13,652 nt of DNA, from NCBI GenBank assembly GCA_949745625.1, contig CATJZR010000014.1, forward strand, positions 1-13,652, read 5' to 3'. This DNA is from an uncultured Eubacteriales bacterium (GTDB lineage Bacteria; Bacillota; Clostridia; Christensenellales; Borkfalkiaceae). Positions 5,685-12,361 of the stretch are shown in pieces. The notes under the pieces are model-generated. The model had not been told where the DNA came from. It saw only the letters and a program-made list of their open reading frames with translations, and ran no database searches. The translations under genes and the position numbers were made by a program. Every line of letters starts with the position of its first letter. The first letter of the stretch is position 1.

Positions 5685-6410
5685 CATAACGGCGGTCAGC
5701 GGACCGAACAGTGTTGCGCATGTCACGGCGGCGCAGACGGTCTGCGGTAGCATTGCCGTAAAGGACGCGTAGAAATACGCCAGCGCGGTCAGTCTGGAGT
5801 ATCCGAAAACAAGAGGTGTTATCGCGTCGTCGAGCAGGGTGAATATCACCGTCATAGCTGCGCCCACGCTTGCAACCGCTATAATTTTCAGCGTCTCGTG
5901 CCTGCCCGTTACTGCAGAGAAGAACACGAAGTCGTATATCGCGCAAAGTCCTATGCAAAGCGTGAAAACCACCCAAAGCAGCGCTTTGACGGTAACGGCA
6001 TATATTTCGGCAACCTTTATCGCGTCGGTAAAGTAGCACGCCGCGCATACAGCCGCCGCGCAAATCAGCGCGGTGTTCAATGCTATAAAGCAAAGCGGCG
6101 AGGCAAAGCTTTTACATCTCCCGAGCAGCCCCGAAACGGCGGCGAGCAGTGGATAATAAATTAAATAGAGTATTATCACGGTCGGGTAAAATCCGAATAC
6201 GAAGCACCTTAAAAACGAGAACGCCACCGCGCATATCGTTCCGCGCCGCACGCCGAAAGAAAAGGAAAACGATATTAATATAACAGTAACGATTTCAACG
6301 CCCGCAATGAACGAAAAAACGAACTGCGCGCCTATTAGCAGTGCGCAAGTTATCGCGATATATGTAATCTCTGCGGTGAGAGAAATTTTTTTTCGTTCGG
6401 GCTTTACCAT
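5664..6410 (-). CDS. ECF-type transporter S component (substrate-binding membrane subunit), substrate unknown
   Basis: The 248-residue product is hydrophobic, with about six membrane segments (roughly 14-34, 38-53, 56-75, 105-128, 140-160 and 174-240, the last probably two). The size, the Ala-rich first helix (ITYIAITCALLIGAQ) and the short loops fit S components of energy-coupling-factor importers, which bind a vitamin or metal and use shared EcfT/EcfA subunits encoded elsewhere. Its ATG overlaps the stop of the upstream lipoprotein gene by 7 nt (ATGGTAA), so the two are translated together. A DUF4430-like lipoprotein next to an S component suggests a cobalamin-related or similar bulky ligand, but that is inference. 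No ATPase or T subunit is in the window. Confidence 0.65.
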   Translation of the reverse strand: MVKPERKKISLTAEITYIAITCALLIGAQFVFSFIAGVEIVTVILISFSFSFGVRRGTICAVAFSFLRCFVFGFYPTVIILYLIYYPLLAAVSGLLGRCKSFASPLCFIALNTALICAAAVCAACYFTDAIKVAEIYAVTVKALLWVVFTLCIGLCAIYDFVFFSAVTGRHETLKIIAVASVGAAMTVIFTLLDDAITPLVFGYSRLTALAYFYASFTAMLPQTVCAAVTCATLFGPLTAVMKKAAVR

Positions 6411-6862
6411 GAGTATTCGTAGTGCTCGTAAACCAAAGCGTAGGTGCAGTTCTCGATACAGGGCAGCGCGGAAACGCCGTAGCTTGCCTTGTACAGCGTT
6501 TTGTCGCCGTATATACAGGTTTCGCCGTCGCCCGCGTAAATTACGCCGTCGTGCACGGTAAAGTCGATATAAGCCGTCCAGGCGTAGCCTTCGGACGAAC
6601 TCGGCGAGGAGGAAATGACTTCGTTTTCCTTGCCGTTTACCGAGGTTATGAAAAGTCCGTAGTCGCCTTTTTCGCCCTCGTAAGTCAGCTTGCCTTCGCT
6701 CTTCAAAAGCGCGAGGTAGTCTTCAAGCGTTTCGTATGTCGTTTCTGGGACGATAATTACGGCTGTTTCCTCGTCTATTACAGTGGTTTTAACGGGTGTT
6801 TTCGCGCAGCCTGCGGCTAAAAAGGCAATCGCAAACGCTGCTACAGGAGCGATTTTTTTCAT
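6404..6862 (-). CDS. DUF4430-like lipoprotein, putative ligand-binding partner of the S component
   Basis: The 152-residue product has a lipoprotein signal (MKKIAPVAAFAIAFLAAGC) with Cys19 as the lipidated residue. The mature part resembles DUF4430, the transcobalamin-like C-terminal domain: DYGLFITSVNG, an aromatic WTAYIDF strand, a GVSALPC turn, and a closing YALVYEHYEY strand. In family members the domain follows cell-surface anchors or transporter lipoproteins. It is the first gene of a two-gene operon with the S component, so it may present the ligand to it. The match is by pattern, not alignment. The promoter sits so close that the predicted transcript starts at, or within a base or two of, the ATG. 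Confidence 0.6.
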   Translation of the reverse strand: MKKIAPVAAFAIAFLAAGCAKTPVKTTVIDEETAVIIVPETTYETLEDYLALLKSEGKLTYEGEKGDYGLFITSVNGKENEVISSSPSSSEGYAWTAYIDFTVHDGVIYAGDGETCIYGDKTLYKASYGVSALPCIENCTYALVYEHYEYSW

Positions 6863-6868
6863 AATTAA

Positions 6869-6897
6869 ATTGTACGATTTTTGTCCGCTTATGTCAA
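6869..6897 (-). promoter_or_regulatory. Sigma-A promoter for the lipoprotein/S-component operon, predicted leaderless transcript
   Basis: On the - strand TTGACA (6897 to 6892) and TACAAT (6874 to 6869) are 17 bp apart. Only 6 nt separate the -10 box from ATG 6862, so the usual start position falls on the A of the ATG. There is no room for a ribosome site. Confidence 0.75.
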
Positions 6898-6901
6898 CCG
6901 T

Positions 6902-6931
6902 TTGACTTTAATGCCGCGGATATAATATAAT
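6902..6931 (+). promoter_or_regulatory. Sigma-A promoter for alr and probably the downstream operon
   Basis: TTGACT at 6902-6907 and TATAAT at 6926-6931 are 18 bp apart. The predicted start is near 6938, about 30 nt before the alr ATG. Its -35 box is only 4 bp from the -35 box of the divergent promoter, so the two polymerases probably compete. Confidence 0.75.
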
Positions 6932-6969
6932 GTAACCGAATTATCCGCGCGCGCATATTTATATACGGT

Positions 6970-7938
6970 ATGCAAAAAACGCTATCCGTAATTGATTTAC
7001 GCGCCGTCAGGGCGAACGCAGAATGGATAAAAGAGCTTGCGTGCGGCAGCGAGTTCTGGGCGGTTGTCAAAGCCGACGCTTACGGGCACGGCGCTGAGGA
7101 AGTGTCGCGCAGTATCGAGGATATTGCCGACGGCTTTTGTGTTGCAATCGTAGAAGAGGGTATTTCCTTGCGCGTTGCGGGCATAACCAAGCCGGTGCTG
7201 GTGTTTACGCCACCGCTAGACGGCTACGACGCCGCACGGGCAAGGGAATACGGTTTGACTGTTACCGTCAATTCGGCTGAAACCGCGCGCCTTTGCCGTG
7301 GCAACGCCTGCCATATAAAGGTAAACACCGGCATGAACAGAATGGGCTGCGGAATTTCCGAACTGTCCGAAATTCTGAATATTGCCGACGACGGCGTAGA
7401 GGGCGTATATTCGCATTTGTACGCCCCGCATGACAATATAGCAAGCGCGGCTCAGCTTGCCCTGTTCGAACGGGCGGCGCGCTTTGTAAAGACTTACCGC
7501 CCCACGGCGGTTGCGCATCTTTCGGCAAGCGGCGGACTGCTGCGCGGGGGGAGGTACCTTTTCGACTGCGTCAGGGCGGGGATACTGCTTTACGGCTACG
7601 CACCCCACGGCTTCAAGGCGGACGTTAAGCCCGCGCTGAAAGTCTACGCGCGGCGCGCGCAGACAACGCAGTTTTCCGGCGGCGGCATAGGCTACAATCG
7701 CGCCGGAAAACGGTACGGCGAGCTGGGCGTATATAGGTGCGGCTATGCCGACGGTTTTTCGCGTACCGTACCGCTCGGCGAAAAGACACTGTGTATGGAC
7801 AGCTTTATTTCCGAAAGCAGCGAGCCTGTTAAGTGCGTTATGGGAAACGCGGACGAGTATGCCGCAAGGTGTGCAACTATTTCTTACGAGGTGCTTACAA
7901 GCGTGACGCGCCGCAGCGAAAGGATATACCTACGGTAG
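6970..7938 (+). CDS. alr: Alanine racemase, PLP-dependent, short form
   Basis: It interconverts L- and D-alanine to supply D-Ala for peptidoglycan. AVVKADAYGHG at 31-41 carries the PLP lysine Lys34. KVNTGMNRMG (117-126), HLSASGG (183-189), RAGILLYG (202-209), the catalytic tyrosine region GIGYNRAG with Tyr242, GYADGFSR (258-265) and the MD pair at 276-277 are all in order, covering the TIM barrel and beta domain. At 322 residues it is 40 to 60 shorter than usual; the C-terminal domain after 277 is compressed. ATG 6970 is the first start after the promoter; no clear ribosome site precedes it. Both catalytic bases are present, so activity is expected. It may instead serve as a dedicated second racemase; another alr elsewhere cannot be excluded. 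Confidence 0.9.
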   Translation: MQKTLSVIDLRAVRANAEWIKELACGSEFWAVVKADAYGHGAEEVSRSIEDIADGFCVAIVEEGISLRVAGITKPVLVFTPPLDGYDAARAREYGLTVTVNSAETARLCRGNACHIKVNTGMNRMGCGISELSEILNIADDGVEGVYSHLYAPHDNIASAAQLALFERAARFVKTYRPTAVAHLSASGGLLRGGRYLFDCVRAGILLYGYAPHGFKADVKPALKVYARRAQTTQFSGGGIGYNRAGKRYGELGVYRCGYADGFSRTVPLGEKTLCMDSFISESSEPVKCVMGNADEYAARCATISYEVLTSVTRRSERIYLR

Positions 7939-7986
7939 TAGGCGCATTTTAGTCGGACAAGCTTTTTAAAAAAAGGATATACTATT

Positions 7987-8592
7987 ATGGAACTCGATTC
8001 ACGGCAAAAGCGGCAGCGCGTCCTGCTCGAAATTAAGGATTTTCTCGCGGGGGCGGCGTTTCCGTTCATGCTTCAATTAGTGCTCAGCGCGTCGGTAATT
8101 CTCTTTGCAGACTATAACGACGAGCCGGTTATTCAGGGCTTCGCGCTTGCCGCGGGCGAAATAATGCTGATTGCCGCATACTTTATTTTCGGCAGACAGA
8201 ACGGCATTTCTGCATACAGAAAGACGGTTCTTACGCAAAAAAAGCGCGATATGCAGGTTAACGACGTTAAGGTCTACTACAAGACGGGTGAATATGCGCT
8301 TTGGAAGGGCTTTGCAATCGGCGCGCTTTCGGTGGTGCCGTTCGTCATCTTTCAGCTTATCGAGTGCGTCGCGCCAAACACGGTATGTGGTTTTTTGCTT
8401 AAATATGCGTTTGGCTGGGCGGCTTACCCGTTCATAGTGTTCGGCGTAAAAACGCAGTGGCTTAACTTTATATGGATTGTCATTCCGATAGGCGTGCACG
8501 CTGCGTCCTATTACTACGGCGGCTTTAAGGAAAAAAAGCGTCAGCAGGTCGTTGCACGGGCTCAGGAAATCAAGGGCAAGAAACAGAAATGA
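7987..8592 (+). CDS. Membrane protein of unknown function
   Basis: The 201-residue product has four to five hydrophobic segments (about 19-41, 48-68, 105-127, 131-153, 157-178), a basic N-terminus, a charged loop at 77-104 with several Lys and Tyr, and a Lys/Gln-rich C-terminal tail. AAAGGA at 7972-7977 lies 9 nt before ATG 7987. Its stop overlaps the rsmD start in ATGA, so it is part of the alr-to-pheA run and translationally coupled to rsmD. I recognise no family and no catalytic motif. Confidence 0.8.
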   Translation: MELDSRQKRQRVLLEIKDFLAGAAFPFMLQLVLSASVILFADYNDEPVIQGFALAAGEIMLIAAYFIFGRQNGISAYRKTVLTQKKRDMQVNDVKVYYKTGEYALWKGFAIGALSVVPFVIFQLIECVAPNTVCGFLLKYAFGWAAYPFIVFGVKTQWLNFIWIVIPIGVHAASYYYGGFKEKKRQQVVARAQEIKGKKQK

Positions 8593-9101
8593 GAGTAATA
8601 AGCGGCAGATACAGAGGTATGACGTTATCGGGATTTAACGGCAACGATATACGTCCCACCGCGGACAGGGTAAAGGAAAGCCTGTTCAATATAATTTCCG
8701 ACCGCGTTGCTGGCGCGCGAGTGCTGGATGCGTTCTGCGGTAGCGGCAGCCTTGGCATAGAGTGCCTCTCTCGCGGGGCGGAGTTTGTGCATTTCAACGA
8801 TAAATCGGCGGAAAGCGTCGCGCTCTGCAAAAAAAATTTAATGCGTATCGAGGGAAATTACAAGGTTACCTGCGCGGACTTTTCGCGGGCTGCGGGCGAG
8901 TTCGATTTGATTTTTATCGACCCTCCTTACGCTTCGGAAGCGGGTGTTGCCGCGCTAAGCCTTGCCGCGCGGATACTTTCCGGGAACGGCATTGCGGTTT
9001 ACGAGCGCGACAGAAGCTTTAGTGGTGAAATCGCGGGGCTTGAAAAATACGACGAAAGGAAGTACGGAAGGACTTACTTAACTTTTTTTAAAAGGTCTTA
9101 A
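8589..9101 (+). CDS. rsmD: RsmD, 16S rRNA (guanine966-N2)-methyltransferase
   Basis: This 170-residue SAM-dependent enzyme methylates G966 of 16S rRNA (E. coli numbering). MRVISGRYRG at the N-terminus and RPTADRVKESLFN at 22-34 are signature segments of the family. LDAFCGSGSLGIE (46-58) is the SAM-binding loop and DPPY (111-114) the catalytic motif IV for amino-group methylation. The C-terminal part is slightly short of the usual 180 to 190 residues but complete. It corresponds to YlbH of B. subtilis and is followed one base later by coaD, the standard Firmicutes pairing. Confidence 0.93.
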   Translation: MRVISGRYRGMTLSGFNGNDIRPTADRVKESLFNIISDRVAGARVLDAFCGSGSLGIECLSRGAEFVHFNDKSAESVALCKKNLMRIEGNYKVTCADFSRAAGEFDLIFIDPPYASEAGVAALSLAARILSGNGIAVYERDRSFSGEIAGLEKYDERKYGRTYLTFFKRS

Positions 9102-9102
9102 C

Positions 9103-9591
9103 ATGAAAAAATGCGTATTCGCGGGTACTTTCGACCCGCCTACAAAGGGACATAAGCAGATAATAGACAACTGTCTGAAAATATTTGACGAGGTGGTGGT
9201 AGCCGTTATGGTCAATACCGCCAAGGCGCCGCTTTTTACAGTTGCCGAGCGTGAGGGGCTTTTGAAAAAGCTTTATGCCGGCGAGGAGCGCGTGAGCGTG
9301 GTCGTGTTCGAGGGCGCCGCCGTCGACCTGTTAGAGCGGGAGAATACGCCATTTTACGTTCGCGGCGTGCGCAACACGGTTGATTTCGAATACGAAAACG
9401 CGGACCGGTTTGCAAGCAAAAAGCTTAAAGACGATATTATTACTATATACTTCCCGGCAGAGCAGGACAGCCTGCACATAAGCTCGTCGCTGGTCAGAAA
9501 TTCCTACGCATTTAAAAAAGACTTTTCGCAGCTGATACCTGCCGAGATACTCGCGGACGTGCAAAAAATTTTGAAGGATAAAAATGTTTAA
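9103..9591 (+). CDS. coaD: CoaD, phosphopantetheine adenylyltransferase
   Basis: This 162-residue enzyme transfers AMP from ATP to 4'-phosphopantetheine, the penultimate step of coenzyme A synthesis. GTFDPPTKGH at 8-17 is the nucleotidyltransferase motif; the family usually reads TNGH or THGH, so the Lys is a mild variant, while His17 is kept. RGVRNTVDFEYE and ISSSLVR are the other signatures, in order. Length is normal. AAAGG at 9091-9095 lies 7 nt before ATG 9103. It follows rsmD by one base, and its stop overlaps aroF by 8 nt. The product is cytoplasmic and hexameric in known homologues. Confidence 0.95.
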   Translation: MKKCVFAGTFDPPTKGHKQIIDNCLKIFDEVVVAVMVNTAKAPLFTVAEREGLLKKLYAGEERVSVVVFEGAAVDLLERENTPFYVRGVRNTVDFEYENADRFASKKLKDDIITIYFPAEQDSLHISSSLVRNSYAFKKDFSQLIPAEILADVQKILKDKNV

Positions 9592-10606
9592 CAAAAAGAT
9601 AAAGATACCCGAACCCGAAGAAATACTCGAAGCTATGCCCATGCCCGCAGCCCTTAAAGCGATAAAGGAAAAGCGGGATAGGCTGGTTTGCGACGTCGTA
9701 ACGGGCGCAAGCGATAAGCTTTTAATGATTGTGGGACCCTGCTCCGCGCATGAGGAAAAGCCAGTGCTCGACTACGTAGAGCGGCTGGGCAGGCTCAATG
9801 AAAGGGTTAAGGACAGGCTGGTCATCGTTCCCAGAATTTACACTAACAAGCCGCGTACTCGCGGCGTGGGCTACAAGGGAATGTTTTCCCAGCCCGACCC
9901 CAACAAGTCGGAGGATATTTTAAAGGGCATTTTTGCAATAAGAGAGCTTAACATCAAAGCGATTGAGGCAAGCGGTCTTACCGCGGCTGACGAAATGCTC
10001 TATCCGTCGAACATACATTATGTAGACGATTTGCTTTCTTACGCAGCCGTCGGCGCGCGTTCGTGCGAGAATCAGCTTCACCGTCTTGTCGCAAGCGGGA
10101 TAGAAGTGCCCGTCGGGGTAAAAAACCCGATGAGCGGTTCGATACTGACTATGCTAAATTCCGTCTACGCAGCGCAGAGTCCGCAGGTGTTCAAGCTTAA
10201 CGGCTGGCAGGTAGAGACGGACGGCAATCCGCTTGCGCACTGTATATTGCGCGGCGCGGTTGACGCGTACGGCAACGACATTCCCAATTATCACTATGAA
10301 ACGGTAATGCAGGTCTGCTCGGCTTATTCCAAGTCTGACTTATCTAATCCCGCTGTAATAATCGACTGCAACCATTCCAACAGCGGAAAGCAATTCCGCC
10401 AACAGGTGCGTATATGCGAAGAGGTAATGCGCAACAGGAATTACGACGCAGATTTCAAGAACACCGTTAAGGGCTTTATGGTTGAAAGCTTTATAGAAGA
10501 GGGCAACCAGAAAGAGGATATAGTATACGGCAAGTCAATAACAGACCCGTGCCTCGGCTGGGATGATACCGAGCGGCTTATTTTAAGCGTGGCGGAGAAA
10601 GTATAA
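9584..10606 (+). CDS. aroF: DAHP synthase, type I (AroFGH class), first step of the shikimate pathway
   Basis: This 340-residue enzyme condenses phosphoenolpyruvate and erythrose 4-phosphate. GPCSAH (51-56), RIYTNKPRT (84-92), VGARSCENQ (156-164), VGVKN (177-181), ILRG (221-224), DCNHSNSGK (261-269) and SITDPCLGW (318-326) are the PEP, phosphate and metal-binding motifs of the E. coli-like type I-alpha class, not the B. subtilis AroA(Q)-type fused to chorismate mutase. GAAGGA at 9573-9578 lies 5 nt before ATG 9584. The start lies inside coaD and the stop overlaps the pheA ATG by one base, so translation is coupled. Feedback is likely by phenylalanine or tyrosine given pheA next door, but the effector cannot be read from the sequence. 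Confidence 0.95.
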   Translation: MFNKKIKIPEPEEILEAMPMPAALKAIKEKRDRLVCDVVTGASDKLLMIVGPCSAHEEKPVLDYVERLGRLNERVKDRLVIVPRIYTNKPRTRGVGYKGMFSQPDPNKSEDILKGIFAIRELNIKAIEASGLTAADEMLYPSNIHYVDDLLSYAAVGARSCENQLHRLVASGIEVPVGVKNPMSGSILTMLNSVYAAQSPQVFKLNGWQVETDGNPLAHCILRGAVDAYGNDIPNYHYETVMQVCSAYSKSDLSNPAVIIDCNHSNSGKQFRQQVRICEEVMRNRNYDADFKNTVKGFMVESFIEEGNQKEDIVYGKSITDPCLGWDDTERLILSVAEKV

Positions 10607-11391
10607 TGGTAACAGCCTATCTCGGTCCCGAGGATAGCTACAGCTATCTTGCGGCAAAAAAAATGACGCCGTCGCACATTCTCAGGGCGTACGACAGCTT
10701 TCCGCTTATTTTCCGTGCTCTTGCCTCGGGCGAGGTTGACTGCGCTGTTATTCCCATTGAAAACAGTCTTAACGGCGAGGTCACGCAGAACATCGACCTT
10801 TTGCAGGCTTCCGACGGCATCGTGGCGGTAGAGGAGTGCGCGGTTGAAATCGAGCACCGACTTGCGACATTGGGCAAGCCCGAACGTATTAAACGCGTTT
10901 ACAGTCACCGACAGGCGCTGGACCAGTGTGCCGAATATCTGTTCGCGCACTTTCCAAAGGCGAAGCTTATCGCGGTGCCGTCTACCTCGGCAAGCCTCGA
11001 AATGATAAAAACCGACGAGGATGCGGGCATCGTCGGCGCGCACGTCAAAAGAGAGGGGATAATCCTGTCCAAGGCTAATATTGCCGACTGTGCCGAAAAC
11101 GCAACGGTGTTTTTAAAGCTTGTCCGCGGCGCGGTTGACGGCGGTGCGCGCACCCGTAAAATTTATTTTTCGGTGACCTGCCCCAACGTAACCGGCGCGC
11201 TTATAAAGCTTTTGCAAAGAGTTGCCGCACACGGACTGAATATGACGAAATTACAGTCGCGCCCCATCAAAGAGGCGCGGGACGAATTCAGATTTTTTAT
11301 AGAGGCGGAGGGCGACTATTCTCAGCTTAAATCCGCCGTTGCGGACATATCCGCGGCGGCTCTGTCGTTTAAGCTTTTAGGAGCATATTAG
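10606..11391 (+). CDS. pheA: Prephenate dehydratase with C-terminal ACT domain (monofunctional)
   Basis: This 261-residue enzyme converts prephenate to phenylpyruvate for phenylalanine synthesis. YLGPEDSYS (5-13), IPIENS (49-54), YSHRQAL (99-105) and TSAS (127-130) are dehydratase motifs. The catalytic TRF motif appears as TVF (167-169): the essential Thr is present but Arg is replaced by Val. The ACT domain (about 185-261) has GAL at 197-199 and LQSRP (216-220) in place of the phenylalanine-sensing IESRP. There is no chorismate mutase domain. The ATG overlaps the aroF stop (TAATG). Its last 15 bases overlap the tail of convergent ylbJ. Altered motifs raise the chance of changed kinetics or feedback, but the fold is whole. 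Confidence 0.9.
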   Translation: MVTAYLGPEDSYSYLAAKKMTPSHILRAYDSFPLIFRALASGEVDCAVIPIENSLNGEVTQNIDLLQASDGIVAVEECAVEIEHRLATLGKPERIKRVYSHRQALDQCAEYLFAHFPKAKLIAVPSTSASLEMIKTDEDAGIVGAHVKREGIILSKANIADCAENATVFLKLVRGAVDGGARTRKIYFSVTCPNVTGALIKLLQRVAAHGLNMTKLQSRPIKEARDEFRFFIEAEGDYSQLKSAVADISAAALSFKLLGAY

Positions 11392-12327
11392 CAGCAACAG
11401 TAAAAAGCACGCCGTCGCCTGAGCGAATTTTACACCTACGAAATACAGCGGCGGCACGCCCGCTTTTCCGAAATAGGCGAATTGCTGCATGAGTATAGAT
11501 GCGCCGCCGAAGGTTATCAAAAAGCCCGCAAGAGGCACGCTGAGCGTTCCGCCTGCGGCGGATAGTGTGCGGCAGCCTACCGTCACCTCGACGAGTCCCA
11601 GACTTACCGCTTTGGCGCTGCGCTCGTCTGTGAACAGGGCGAACAACTTTTCGAACGCTATCAGAAAATTGAAGTCGGACAGTATCTGCGCCGTTACTGC
11701 GAAAAAGGCGATAAACCCGCCAGCCACGGCGACGGAAACCACCGCACCGTAAAACGAATCGTAAAGCAAGTTGCCCTTTACGGGCGCGCGCTTTAATTCG
11801 GCGTCGCCGTTCTTCTTTGAAAAAAACGAGATTATAAGGGCAATAATCAGCACAGACAGAAAATGTGCAAGCAGTATCTTCCAACCCGCCGATTTGTCGC
11901 CCAGCATCTTTACGCCTACGCTGCCTATAATGAACAGCGGCCCCGACGTCGAGCAGAGCGCTGAAAGCTTTTTAGCGTCCTTTGCGCTTATGCTGCCGTT
12001 TTCGAAGAATTCGAGCACGCATTTCGAGCCTGCGGGATAGCCGGAGCATATACTTATAATAAAGCAGACCGCGGCAGCTGGCGGCAGATTGAATAATCCG
12101 GTCACCTTTTTTAACGGCAGCGACGCCTTTTCGGCAAAACCCGATTTTATCATAATAAGCGTTATTACCATAAATGGGAACAGCGACGGCAGCACACATT
12201 CCGCCCACATCGCAAAGCCTTGAAGGCAGCTTGATATATAGCGTTCGGGATAGATTATTATCGCGCCCGCAATCATAGTGAGAAGCGTTGCGGGAACGGC
12301 GAATTTCAATACGCGGATTAACTTCAT
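11377..12327 (-). CDS. ylbJ: YlbJ/SpoVV-like integral membrane protein (nucleoside-recognition Gate domain)
   Basis: The 316-residue product has about eight membrane segments and two Gate-type halves. The first carries ICSGYPAGSK and CSTSGPLFIIGSVG, the second GLVEVTVGC and AGFLITFGGASI, matching YlbJ. The B. subtilis homologue is SpoVV, needed to move dipicolinic acid toward the forespore. It is shorter than the roughly 400-residue Bacillus protein. The frame stays open upstream to 12987, but that part is antisense to the patatin gene; ATG 12327 is chosen because it opens a typical hydrophobic N-terminus. It lies between coaD and a YlbK-like patatin, as in B. subtilis, which supports the call. 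A sporulation role in this host is inference. Confidence 0.75.
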   Translation of the reverse strand: MKLIRVLKFAVPATLLTMIAGAIIIYPERYISSCLQGFAMWAECVLPSLFPFMVITLIMIKSGFAEKASLPLKKVTGLFNLPPAAAVCFIISICSGYPAGSKCVLEFFENGSISAKDAKKLSALCSTSGPLFIIGSVGVKMLGDKSAGWKILLAHFLSVLIIALIISFFSKKNGDAELKRAPVKGNLLYDSFYGAVVSVAVAGGFIAFFAVTAQILSDFNFLIAFEKLFALFTDERSAKAVSLGLVEVTVGCRTLSAAGGTLSVPLAGFLITFGGASILMQQFAYFGKAGVPPLYFVGVKFAQATACFLLLLLICS

Positions 12328-12361
12328 AAGTAATATAAAATACTTCTTCAAGGGGGCGAAT

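Noticed and set aside
12278..12361. Upstream extension of the patatin gene
   Set aside because: It lies within the 5' end of ylbJ; ATG 12362 has a good ribosome site and begins the standard patatin N-terminus.
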